Shown here: piece after piece, positions 1-10,179 of the stretch
How the letters are laid out: each line of letters starts with the position of its first letter
Numbering within the stretch: the stretch's first letter is position 1
From: Macrothele yani
Taxonomy: Eukaryota > Arthropoda > Arachnida > Araneae > Macrothelidae
Assembly (NCBI GenBank): GCA_039090855.1
Contig: CM077011.1
Coordinates: 39,761,501 to 39,825,500, forward strand
Direction of reading: 5' to 3'
Length of the DNA: 64,000 bases
The notes under the pieces: model-generated
Told to the model about the DNA's origin: nothing
Databases searched by the model: none
Seen by the model: the letters and a program-made list of their open reading frames with translations, nothing else
Made by a program: the position numbers and the translations under genes

Positions 1-262
1 ATATAAATTCATGTTTTTCTTAACGCACAAGTCTGCAACCATGGGGCGTAAGCTCACGATTCCGTTTACAGCAATATCTGTGGAATTGAAAACCCGATTC
101 AAAAACTTCTTTCTTCGGTCAGATACTATTGTTTTCTATACCGGTTCCATTAAATTTGAATAGCTTTGATAAATTTAATTTGCGTCAGAACGAATTCAAA
201 AGACGTGCTTATTACACCCGAAAATTCGGTGTCATCTTTCTTGTTTTTATACTGTTTGCAGC
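1..262 (-). repeat. Modular repeat, 5' module (copy 1, cut by window edge)
   Basis: On the minus strand this segment matches the first ~200 bp of the repeats that begin near 10180 and 13715. The shared order is a GACACCGAATTTTCGGGTG-like palindrome, then AGCACGTCTTTTG, a block about GTTCTGACGC, and TTACGCCCC at 39-54, a worn version of the CTCF-like core described for 10577-12263. The element continues beyond base 1, so its length is unknown. Open frames here are fragmentary and look incidental. Confidence 0.75.
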
Positions 263-1016
263 TGCACCGCTGCATCTTAACAACGCAGCGGATCTGTTCA
301 TTTGTTTTGAAGGGATTTCCGGTGACTTTTGTCAATATAGCGTATATACTGTACATCATTTGCGGAATTTACTATTGAACGCTTTTGCGTGGTGGCATGT
401 AATGGAAATAGTAAAGCCTTTCCCAGTTTTGTTTGGCACCTCAGTGTATAACAAACTATAAATTTCGCACTCGTTTGCAGTTCTGTCTTTCTCCACCCAA
501 TTTTTCCAACATTCGCAACGGCTGATATTTTCACCGCGCAAAAGGTGGAAATGATAAAATGAAGCCAGCCGAAATTCTCCTCTAGCTCGTCGTACCACAT
601 AAAATCAAGAACGCATTTGCCATATCTCTAAGTCTCAAAACAAATGATGAGTTGAATTCCATATGGTTTTTGAACAAGAAGGGAACATATAATAATGGAT
701 TACCTCTATCTGCAGGAAACTTATTTTTTTCAAACCACTTTCTTTCTAACTTGATTGATACTACTCTAAGAATAATCTTAAGAATGCGTCCATAAACACT
801 ACCCAGAGCTTCTGAAAGATGAATAGCAACGGAAGATCTAAACTGATGGCATGTTCTCCTTTCTTTCAGTTTTTGTTTTTCTAATGCATTGAAACATCCT
901 GTTCTAATTTAATGCAGAATAAATGCATTTTCTAACGAGAACTTAAGACAAAACAAAAGGGGAAAAAAAAGATGAACGCAAATAGGTGAAGTGGGTGATG
1001 AAAGCAACATCATCAA

Positions 1017-1051
<35 letters not shown>

Positions 1052-1450
1052 GAAGTGGCATCTAACTAAATTTCATGTGATAAACTTTTTTTATTAAAAC
1101 AAGAAGTATCAACACGAGCTGTGTATTTTAAAGAGAGTTTTAGAATTGACGACTTTCATCGCTTCGTTCACGACTCGTGAGTTAAAAGTAAACAAAACAT
1201 AAAAACTAAATTTGATCCTCGACAAAATACACTGTTTGAGGTACTTCGTTTGCATGTAAAAGATTAAATTACCAGCTACGAACGGCAAAAGCGAACACAT
1301 CGGCCGTAAACACAACAGACATTACAGCAATAGAGAGTATGCCACTATGTTTTTTGAGAATTAATTACTTCTTTTAAAGACGTAAGACAGGGTCTCAAGC
1401 TTAGATTATTTCCAGCCATGGTGCCTTGTAAAACTGAAAATAAAAAAAAA
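263..1450. other. No gene seen; oligo-T tract
   Basis: This is AT-rich sequence without recognisable coding. A T homopolymer of about 28 bases lies at 1023-1050 and could be the poly-A tail of an unrecognised minus-strand retro-insertion, but no body is identifiable next to it. Short ORFs at 1109-1315 and 356-598 have no recognisable motif. Confidence 0.5.
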
Positions 1451-1451
1451 C

Positions 1452-1656
1452 TTTTTTTTTTTTTTTTATTATAGGTTTAACGACCACCATGAGCAACTCG
1501 ATAGGCTATAAGCAGTCGCCTGTCCCTAATTTAGGGTCACTGGTTCCAGGGAAGGGAGAGAGCCAGGACCATAAGACAAACATAACATCCATGCCTCACC
1601 GGGATTCGAACCCGCACACCTTTCAGACGCTTGGACCACTGCGCCACCGAGGCGCC
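1452..1656 (-). repeat. tRNA-derived SINE, family 1
   Basis: Read on the minus strand, it opens with a tRNA-like head holding an A-box (GGTGGCGCAGTGG) and B-box (GGGTTCGAATCCCGG). The body follows (TTAGGGACRGGCGACTGC and GTTGCTCAYGGTGGTCGTTAAACC), then an A tail that appears as T at 1452-1468. The same body recurs at 7743, 16592, 39868 and 46270. A possible target duplication of about nine bases (AAAAAAAAC) flanks it, but it is low-complexity. Confidence 0.88.
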
Positions 1657-2239
1657 GAGAAAAAAAACATCATCACAATTGCGTATAATATTGTGTTTAT
1701 TTAAAAACTAACACATCATTCTAGCGAGAAATGTTAATCAAAGTGATGTCTGAAAACCCAGTCATGCTTTCCTGTGACCGAAACAATAGATAACCTTAAT
1801 AATTATTTTTGCAATGAGACAAATATCAGCAGCTCTATCTAATGACAGAAATATGCGCCTGAAACAGTTGGAATACATGAAACATTTTTGAACATGGTTT
1901 TCCGTACCTTTTAGAAAATTTCTCACAAATGCGCCTATTGAAAATGTAGATATAATAATCCACCGGATGTACAATTCGCTTTCTCCCATGCGATGTGAAA
2001 AAGGTTATTCCACTCCGAAATCCATAGACCATCCCATAATTAATTTCCATAAATTTGTTGCTATTCCGCCATAAGATTGCGCAGAGTAATATTCACATGT
2101 CGATAGCAATAATGTAGCTAGTCATGAGGCGACGATCACGGCTACTACTTCAGAGCGGAAAACGACATCAGTTGTGAGAGATGAAAGTTAATGCTGAGTA
2201 GGTACACCTATGTTACCAATGACAGTAAGAACCGGCGAG
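1657..2239. other. No gene seen
   Basis: AT-rich sequence. Minus-strand ORFs of 71-75 codons at 1762-2050 show no domain or motif that I recognise and overlap each other in different frames, so they are probably chance. Confidence 0.45.
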
Positions 2240-2775
2240 GCATATAATCTATGAGTTTGTTTTAGCCAAGCGATCGGCATCCGTGCTGCTAAAGGTCTCG
2301 CAAATCTGCCATTGTTGACGAAACAAGATATGGACGCCGAGACGTTCTTCCTGGCATGTTCCACACTTCTTAAATAGGACTTTTATCGGACTGTGAATGT
2401 GCAGGAGTGATGATGGAAATATTCCTCGCGCTCATCAAACCATTTTTGCACGACAGCTGCAAGGTGTACTATTGCATTGTCATGAACAAAGATGCCATCT
2501 CTTCCGAAAAACAATGCTTCACCTGGTCTGCCACAGTACTCAGGTATTCCCTGGATGTCATCTTACCTTTCACTGGTATCAACGGACCCAGTACATACCA
2601 AGAGAACATCTCCAACAGCATAGGGCTGTCTCTAGTTGCTTGTATTGTATTCACAGAGCATGCCGAATATACCACTTCACGAGGTTCGCACCAAACTCGC
2701 TGCCAATCATCGGGATAAAGCATTGCACAGAGTGATTCATCTGACAACATCAGTTCCTTCTGTTTCGCTGCTGTT
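2240..2775 (-). pseudogene. Tc1-like transposase fragment
   Basis: The minus-strand frame at 2469-2750 reads SDESLCAMLYPDD, then VWCEPREVV, then MFSWYVLGPLIPVKGKM and ADQVKHCF. This is the central catalytic region of Tc1-like transposases: first Asp in SDES, then the GMFSW-GPL-PVEG segment. Downstream on the same strand (2240-2470) degraded frames follow without a clear second Asp or the PIEH box. The N-terminal DNA-binding region and terminal repeats are not found. It is an old 5'- and 3'-truncated remnant of a cut-and-paste transposase. Confidence 0.75.
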
Positions 2776-3560
2776 CATCCACGATCAGGGACGGACTGGC
2801 CTGGAATGCTGGGTTGCAATCGCACCCTGGCCTTTACGTCCACAGGCCCTAAAAACACCCTAAAAACGCACATAAAATACTTATTCGTTAAGTTTATATA
2901 ATAAAAGGAATCTTGAAAAATTGATAAAATGCACAGCAACTCAAATTGGCCTATTTTTGTCTCCTCCACTGCTAGGGTGCGCATGTACTATGTATGAGTC
3001 CACCTCCCTCGTATCTTGTGTCAGACCATCTATCTCTCTTGCATCTCACTCGCATCTCGTGTGCAAAATGGAAATCCGCTCAACCTCGACTACCCCCCTT
3101 TCTCCTTGCTTTCAACAACCTTTCATCCGTATTTCCAAAGAATTTTAGTAAAATCTGTTCCAAAAATCGAAAAGCCCTCTGAGAAAACATTCCTATCATA
3201 GCTTAGAGATCATTTAATTTTCGATACAACACCAGAAAGGAATTTGTAAAGTACGAGTAAAATTAAATGACGAATATGCCACGAACAGATGAAATTATTC
3301 TCTACGACTGCGAAATCCGTATAAGGCATAAATAATAACACTGCAGGGCGCAGCTCATTAAAACTCCCAACTCAAGTTACACCGCGAGTTGGCGCCGAGG
3401 CTCCTGGTGAGACTTCGCCCCATGTTTCGGCGTTCTTGTTCTGACGGTGTTCTACCAATATTTCAAGAGATTGGAGAGGAGGGGGAGAATACGTACATAG
3501 CTGACTTGAAAAGAAATCCTCGTATTCGTGTATATTCCTAACCTTTCGCATTTCGGAAAA
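2776..3560. other. No gene seen
   Basis: Mixed sequence with several short overlapping ORFs at 2921-3201 lacking any recognisable motif. A GGGACGGACTGGCC stretch at 2789 resembles termini of dispersed repeats in animal genomes, but I cannot delimit an element. Confidence 0.4.
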
Positions 3561-3583
3561 CACCCACACACACGCACAGAGGG

Positions 3584-3634
<51 letters not shown>
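3561..3634. repeat. Compound (CA)n/(GA)n microsatellite
   Basis: A short CA-rich stretch runs directly into about 20 GA dinucleotides. The overlapping ORFs rich in RE or SL are translations of this repeat, not proteins. Confidence 0.95.
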
Positions 3635-3636
<2 letters not shown>

Positions 3637-4354
3637 CTGGGTCCCTAGTAGTAAGCAGTACCCCGGGCCTTTTCGTCCCAATCCGCCACTGTCCGCGGTA
3701 TTCTTTGTACCACAGCAAGTGGAACTTAGGGCTATGACAGGACTCCTAATGAGGCTTTTTTCTTGTCCCCTTTGCTGTTTAATAGCCTTTATATGCATAA
3801 CTTACTGTAATATCCTTATGTTATGTAACAGCATAAATAAATAAATAAATTGCGAAATTATGATTTTCCTGGGGTCTCTCTGAGACAAGTGTCTTTCGAA
3901 TGGGCAGACGACTCCCACGGCCCGATTTCCTGAACCACTTTCGCATGATTCGGTTCGGAATTGGCTGTTCCTATGTTGGTTGACTTCGGCAATAGGTGCT
4001 GAACACTGGAAGGCATGTTTAGCCCTCCAGTTCTCCTAACATCATGACGTTCACGCCCTATAAGTCAAGTTTTAAAGATATATTTATACCTTTCGGATAC
4101 GGAGAATCCTCTTGTCTTCCTGTAGCTAAGCATCTTCAAAATGGCTGCTTTTGAGAAACCAGCAATTCTCTTCGTTTTGGTAACATGGCTCCCGCTGAAC
4201 GTGCGCATACCATTAAAACTTTTTTCGAATTCCGGTAGATCCTGGGTTTTCCCCATGTGTTTTCATGAGGTATTTCTGCCAAATAATCTGTACGCTCTTC
4301 ATAAAGGACGAGGCAAAATATCATGAACACATATGACTGTTAAATTTGCATATA
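3635..4354. other. No gene seen; short (AAAT)n
   Basis: No recognisable gene. An (AAAT)4-5 run lies at 3833-3851. The rest is unassigned sequence up to the left end of the Tc1-like element. Confidence 0.45.
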
Positions 4355-5584
4355 CACAGTCGTATCAGAATAATACGACCACCCCCGGAATCACAGTGCA
4401 CTCGCCCAAGCGCGTCACAGAGTGCACGTGACAAAGTGGACCACACGGAGATATAAGCGCCCGGCTCGGTCGGATGAGCCATAGTGAGTGACGCAAGCAC
4501 AATGGGCAGAGATAGTGATTTGACGGACGTTCAGAAAGGAATGATTATCGGCTACCGCGCCAAGGGTGGATTCATCTCAGAAACAGCAGACTTCGTGGGG
4601 TTTTCACGGGGTGCTATAGCAAGGGTATACCGAGAATGAACCGCTGGCACTCCGAGGACCTCCAGACGTCATAACTGTGGATCCCCAAATGCCACCGACT
4701 GTCGGAGGAGAACGTCGCCTCCGTCGACTGGTAAAGGGAAATCGACGCGTGACAGTGCAGCAGTTGTCCACGCAAATGAACGCTGGGGCACCAAGGCACG
4801 TGTCCTCGATAACAGTAGTACGAATGCTGTTCGGCTTGGGTCTCCGGAGTCGACGCTGCGTCAAGGCGCCCATGTTAACCCAAAACACATCGGCAACGAC
4901 GCCTGCAGCTCCCATGGGGCCACCGTCTTTGGACAGTGTAAGAGTGGGGAAAGGTTGCCTTCTTCGAGGAATCGAGCTTTCTATTCCACAGAAGTGATGG
5001 GCGGTGGGTATACGGCGTCAGACACACGAGCACCAACACCCAGACACGCTTGTAGGTCAAGTGCAGGACGGTGGTGCCAGTGCACATATCTGGGGAATGT
5101 TTTCCTGGTATGACCTGGAACCGCTGGTACCACTGGATGAGTCCCTGAACAGCAATGGCTAACTGTCCAGTGTTCATCCTCACCGACCACATGCATTCCT
5201 TCAAGTTGGGCGTTTACCCTGGTGGTGATGGTGTCTGCCAAGAGGACAATGCGCAGCGCCACGTCGTTATGGGTGTGCGTGACTGGTTCCAGGAACACGA
5301 CAGCCATGTCTCAGTTCTCCCTTGGTTGGCGAAATCGCCCGACCTCAATCCCACAGATCACTTGTAGGACTATTTGGATCGATAAGTTCGACGTGCCAAA
5401 CCACTACCAAGTAATCTCCGGAACCTCCGTGCTTTGCTGCAGTCCGAATGGGCACGTGTGTCTCCCAAAACTTTCCAGGGCCTCATTGCCTCCATGCCAC
5501 GCTATCTCGCCGCTGTCCTCCGGGCCAAGGGTGGTTATTCCCATTATTAGGTAGGTGGTCATATTATTCTGGTACGACCGTGTG
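4355..5584 (+). mobile_element. Tc1-like DNA transposon with both termini
   Basis: Terminal inverted repeats of about 30 bp are visible. The left end begins CACAGTCGTATCAGAATAAT and reaches GACCACC; the right end reads GGTGGTCATATTATTCTGG and ends CGACCGTGTG. A TA dinucleotide precedes the left end, as expected for Tc1/mariner TA targets; the right boundary is uncertain by a few bases. The end sequence resembles those of the elements at 20107 and 28034 (shared ...TATNATGACCACC), suggesting one subfamily. It holds a single decayed transposase gene. Confidence 0.85.
4502..5550 (+). pseudogene. Tc1-like transposase, decayed
   Basis: The start ATG is chosen because MGRDSDLTDVQKGMIIGYRA matches the usual Tc1 N-terminal helix-turn-helix (LT..Q+G.I...+..G.S...A). 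The frame hits TGA at 4637 and then shifts frame repeatedly. The 3' half is readable at 5155-5550: QEDNAQRHV supplies the second catalytic Asp, then SPDLNPTDHL, where family members have PIEHL. The catalytic Glu is therefore replaced by Asp here. The protein ends with LRAKGGYSHY, a typical Tc1 C-terminus. The original protein was about 340 residues. It is not functional as it stands. Confidence 0.85.
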
Positions 5585-6554
5585 TCATATATCGTGTTTT
5601 TATATGTTTCATGCGTCACATAAAGCAGCACACTTTGCCCCCAAAAAGATGATGCAAAAGCACTTCCTGGAGTGACATATCATAATTGTTTTAAGATTGT
5701 ACTTCTGTAGTACTTCCTGTTGATTACTCTTTAAAATGTTTGTCTTTCTGATTTATTCTTTTAAAAGTGCGTCTTGTTTACTTACTTGTGCACCTTTCTC
5801 CTTTATTTTTCCTTTGTTTATAGGAGTCAGCTTGGACACCTATTTTCAGTTATCTGAAGCTTTCTGCATGGAATATTTGTAAACTAGTCATTATGCAAAA
5901 GACTGTGTTACTTTGGTTCTGTGTCAGTTAGTGTTTATTTGTTCACTAAAAGCATACTTGTCCTATACCTTAAACAAAACCAGGGATACCACTGGGCACA
6001 TCTGTGTTTAATGTATTGGTAATACAATGGCTTATAATACCTTAGAAGCTCTCGATTACTTTTTTCCCTTATTTTATTTTAAAATCTTTTTCTGATGTAC
6101 TGGATCAACTCAGAATCTACGGTGATTCTCGTGGGAATAGCAGCAAAGAAAATGTACGTCTACTTTCGGAAGTCAAAAAATTCAACCTTGAATCATACAC
6201 TAATAATGTTTCTCAGAACAAACGGAATAATTGAATGGCCTTTAGGATCATGGACTCCTACTACGGAAGCACATTTGTGGTGTCAGATCGGAATTTCAAG
6301 CAGACAGGACTCAGAGGAAAGAATATTACTAGCACACTTCGTTGGAGGAAATGGAATGAAAATAATGCTTGATAAAAATAATCCAATAGGGACATGACTC
6401 GCTGAAGATAAATATATTTCCATATAAAATATATAATTAAAAAGAAATAGTGACAATTAATATACTTTTTTTCTTTTAGTAGGCATAAATAGCGCAAATA
6501 AATTATTGCATTTGGCTTTGAGCCAAGAAAAAAAAGCCACGAAAATGTGATGCA
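5585..6554. other. No gene assigned; one unrecognised 100-codon ORF
   Basis: AT-rich sequence. The + strand ORF at 6095-6397 (100 codons, beginning MYWINSESTV) shows no domain, signal peptide or membrane segment that I recognise, and its composition fits chance. Nothing else is supportable. Confidence 0.4.
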
Positions 6555-6809
6555 AGGGTGTATTTAGAAGAGGGGGGGGGGGCAAGGCCCCTGTTTAATT
6601 TTTTTTATGTTTTTGGTTAAAACGCGACTTACATTAAAAATAAATGCCTTAATTTAATAAAAATGCTTCAACTTACATTAGCAAAAAAAAAAAAAAAAAA
6701 TGCTTTAATGTTTTCTTCTAGTTTTCATTAACGTTTATTTTGTTCTGGTGGATAAGTTCCACTTTTCGTCGGCCTTTCCACTCCCAGAAAAAGGTTCTAC
6801 ATACGCCCC
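6555..6809. mobile_element. Possible short TIR element (MITE-like)
   Basis: The left end AAGGGTGTATTTAGAAGA and the right end (reverse complement AGGGGCGTATGTAGAACC) form imperfect inverted repeats of about 17 bp enclosing about 255 bp of G-run, T-rich and A-run sequence. No coding capacity is present. Flanking GATGCA/GATATA is too poor to call a target duplication. The element is plausible, not proven. Confidence 0.4.
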
Positions 6810-7742
6810 TGATATAATGACATGATTCCGATTCCTGAGAAATCATTAATGTGGTTCCCGTTACGATGTCAGGTATCCTAACAACCCGCAAAATTTCGTG
6901 AAAGCACTTTTATATCACAATACATCTTGAAGCTTTCATTTTAACATCGAATTCCTAGAACGCCATTTATGTTTGACCGAGCGCAGGAGAAAATAAAAGA
7001 TAACTTGCTGCGGTATTCTTCCTATCGTAAAGGTCATTGGCAATCAGAGAAAACGACAACGAAGTGTTAAAAATTTCGGAGAAGAATTATCTTTCTGATT
7101 TTCCTGGAAACTTCAGATTAAACATTTTTCAAAGGATTTGCATGTCTCTAGAATGACGTAAACAGATTCGTTTTCTGTTAAAAGATCAATACTTAGAAAA
7201 CATGACATTGCTGCCGACTTTTGAATAGCCTGTAAAGTCCTGCACTAAAGAATGAAAAACTCATAGATAAGAACTCGCAAAGACAAATGGAAGCTATATA
7301 AAAAATATAAAGCCTCGCCACTATTATTTGTTTACTAGATGAATGTTCGTCAATAATAACGGTGGAAAATAAAATGTATGATATAGAAATTATTGACATT
7401 TATTTATTTAGTTTTTGAGTTCCTCGTCAATCGATGGCGACACTGGCTCACAGCTTCCTGAAAATTTCCCGAGCAGTCGGTTATGGAATTTGGTACGACG
7501 TGCTGTCTGTTTGCTATGTGTTTTATAAAACCTTTAGTCCCTATTTCGTCAACACTTCCTTGTACACAGCATTTCTCGTAAACACTGAATGTGAACCCTG
7601 TATCAATTTGCCATTTTCTTTTCCGCGAAGTATTTTTATCTTGACGTCGTCAGGTCGTCGCACTCTTTGATGTTGCCACGTACAGACGGCTAAACACCGG
7701 TTCAGGCAGTGAAACAAAATTCCTGATGTAAAATTTTTCATA
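6810..7742. other. No gene seen
   Basis: AT-rich sequence with isolated short ORFs (7193-7399 minus, 7434-7670 plus) lacking recognisable motifs. Confidence 0.45.
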
Positions 7743-7974
7743 GCCTCCCCGGTGGCTCAGTATAGTCTAAGCCATTGACTCTGATAATTTGCCCGAAAGG
7801 GGTCCGGGTTCGAATCCCGATGAGACATGGAAGTTCTGTTTGTCTTACAGCGCTGGTTCTCTCCCTTCCATGGAACCAGTGGTCCTAAATTAGGGACGGC
7901 CGACTGCTTATAGCACACCGAGTTGCTCACGATGGTCGTGAAACCTCCAACCAAAAAAAAAAAAAAAAAAAAAA
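7743..7974 (+). repeat. tRNA-derived SINE, family 1, full length
   Basis: This is the most complete plus-strand copy. The head starts GCCTCCCCGGTGGCTCAGT (A-box). A B-box GGGTTCGAATCCCGA lies about 60 bp on. Then comes the body shared by the family and a tail of about 22 A residues at 7953-7974. The gap between boxes is longer than in a normal tRNA, with an insertion about GATAATTTGCCCG. SINEs of this kind are pol III transcripts mobilised by a partner LINE; which LINE cannot be told from its plain A tail. Confidence 0.92.
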
Positions 7975-8018
7975 CGTTTTCGTATCTCTAGAATTGACCG
8001 TGTGACATAACGCATCTC

Positions 8019-8176
8019 TGACGTCAAGTGAGAATGATTTGGATGAGATCACGTCACACCAGCGGCTGTGTTCTTTGTTTCTATGACAACAAAACAAAGT
8101 AGCATACGCGTGGAATGTGCGCGTGTAGGTGATGACGTCACCTACACGGAAACACGAAAATCTAAGCGTGACGTCA
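8019..8176. promoter_or_regulatory. Cluster of three CRE octamers (TGACGTCA)
   Basis: Perfect palindromic TGACGTCA octamers occur at 8019-8026, 8133-8140 and 8169-8176. The middle one sits in a near-palindrome (GTGTAGGTGA, 5-nt centre, TCACCTACAC). TGACGTCA is the full consensus site of CREB/ATF bZIP factors. No transcription unit is recognisable nearby, so a regulatory role is inference from the motif alone. Confidence 0.45.
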
Positions 8177-9300
8177 CAAACATCTGTTTCTCGGTTGTTG
8201 CTATGACGACTTAAAAATTGGCACGAAGGAGAGGGAGAGCTCTAGCAAATTATATATTAGGACTAGCTCAGAGCCCGTGCCATGAACGGGTGAAAAAGCT
8301 GTGCCTGGAATTTTTATAACACGAATCGCAAAATACATATACATAACTATAATAAACGGTTGAATTATTAATGGGCAGTCTATAAGATAGGTCACCAACA
8401 ACAAAGATTTTGTAATATTCCCATTCAATATAGCTTTATCTTCCTCCATTTTGTACTACAAAGAAATAAATCCACGTAATCAATAATTTTTAAAGTATCC
8501 ATCACAATGAATCAAAATTTTGCCGGCAGATAATTTCTTACAATTTTACTTGTTCCTCTTTATGAAATAAAATAACACAGATTCCTTTTTATGAAATTAC
8601 TCTGCAATGCGAAGAAAATGAAATAAAAGGCGACATAACACATACGTAACAGTAAAAAAATTCAAAAAACTAAAAGTTTAATTCGAAAAATTCTGGTTGC
8701 AAAAAATTATAATTCTGAAAATTTTCCTTAAAAATTTACAAAAAGTTAAAAAAATTCTTTAATTTATTTTTTTAATAAAAAAAATAACCAAAAAAAAATT
8801 CAAAACAATTTCAAGAATAATTTCAAAAATTCTAAAGTTAATTCAAAAAATTTAAAAAATTCTCGTTGCAGAAAATTAGAATTCTGAAAATTTTCAATAT
8901 TCAGAATTTTCAATATTCAAAATCGTCAATATTCAGAATCTGGAAAATTTTCAATATTTTTAGTATTCCGTGAATTACTGGAAAATTTCTGTCATACGAA
9001 TACGGAAAAACTGAGAACGGAATATTTCCATTAACGTACGAAAGGAATTGTGGAAAGGTTCTGAATATTCAGGATGTTTCGTTAGCACATCTTGAAAACG
9101 GTAATTTACGGTCCGTATAAAAAAGAAATTGCGTCAAGGTGTCTGAAAATTTAGAATTTTCTGGCGTAAAAATCCCTGAAATACCGAGTTTTTCCCGTTC
9201 TTTCATGGGAAAAGTTGTATCAGAAATATGTTTCGTCAATTCACGAGAGGAATCACGAGAAGTGTCTCCTGGGTTTTATAAAGTTTTTTCGGTGCAAATC
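8177..9300. other. AT-rich low-complexity stretch, no gene
   Basis: From about 8640 to 8960 the sequence is an irregular series of TTCAAAAATT/AATTTTCAATATTC-like words with no stable period. No coding or RNA feature is seen. Confidence 0.5.
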
Positions 9301-9304
9301 CCTG

Positions 9305-9640
9305 CTCCATAAGTAAGAACTGGAAGGATACATTGATTAAATACATTTCTTTTGAGCCATAATGGTAAATAGATTTTGAATCTTGTACTGATACTTCAAA
9401 ACGCAATCTAGCCAGGTTTTATACATCTGTCAATTTCTTCTTCGATATGACCTTCTCCTGATATCTATTGTCCGAGGTAAATTTGGGCACATCAGTTACT
9501 TCTAAATTTACCCATCAACCTCTCATTTTTCAGTTCTTGTAAAAGCATTGTACTTTAGTTTTGTTTTCTGTAACTGCATCTGTAATCCAACTTCTTTACG
9601 CTTATCAGCAAGTACTAGGATCACACTCTGAAATATCTAC
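9305..9640 (-). pseudogene. RTE-type non-LTR reverse transcriptase relic
   Basis: The nucleotide sequence aligns along its length with the minus-strand RTE copy at about 42975-43330 (for example TAAGAACTGGAAGGATACAT against TAAGTACTGGAAGGATGCAT, and AAAGCATTGTACTTTAGTTT against AAAGCATTGTACATCACTTT). It therefore represents the region just after the FADD box. Many indels have destroyed the frame. No tail or target duplication is visible. It is an old copy compared with those at 42-43 kb. Confidence 0.75.
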
Positions 9641-9712
9641 AATTCTAAATGGCTATACAAATTTGGAAGCTGGGAATCCATTTATTGGTGTAAAATATGA
9701 AATGAATATTAA

Positions 9713-9826
9713 GTCAGATTATATCCGAAAACTGGAAATTTTGGTCGTCCTGGAGCGGGAATCGAAAACGCCTCTCCCGGATAGCGGCTGAGTATGCTAA
9801 CAACTACACCACCCAGAACGACCAGG
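9713..9826 (-). repeat. tRNA-derived SINE, family 2
   Basis: On the minus strand the sequence reads GGTGTAGTTGTTAGCATACT (A-box-like) and then CGTTTTCGATTCCCGC (B-box-like), followed by a short unrelated tail. A diverged second copy lies at 46838-46937. The head differs from family 1, so it derives from another tRNA. The region includes a possible tRNA-like acceptor pairing (CCTGGTCGTTCTGGG with CAGGACGACC). Confidence 0.65.
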
Positions 9827-10179
9827 TTTCAAGTTTCCGATTAATTTGAATATAACTATCACAGGATTTTCTAGTCGAGGCAACCGGCATTCATATATAG
9901 CGAATCTGGAAGATTAGAATTCATTGCCGTGATTGCTCTGAAGCGCAGAATGTCAATGAATGAAATGGCTACTTGCAAATATAACAGTGTCGTTAGCATG
10001 AAATGAAGTTATCTTATATCAACGATTTAGGTTAGCTCTGAGCTTAAAAAAAAGTGTGATTCATGGGAAGAATCTAGAGAACTATTAGTGAATCAGGGGA
10101 TTCCGTAGCGCAGATCAGAAAGTTAAGAAAAGGAAAAATCGGAAGAGTGTTAGAAATATTCCTGTAAATGGGAAACAAG

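Noticed and set aside
129..600. 110- and 100-codon ORFs
   Set aside because: The first overlaps the modular repeat that recurs at 10180 and 13715; both lack motifs and overlap other frames.
2789..2840. GGGACGGACTGGCC as a defined transposon end
   Set aside because: No opposite terminus or duplication found, so not annotated as an element.
3452..3798. Overlapping ORFs rich in SL or RE
   Set aside because: They span a (GA)n microsatellite and have no other motif.
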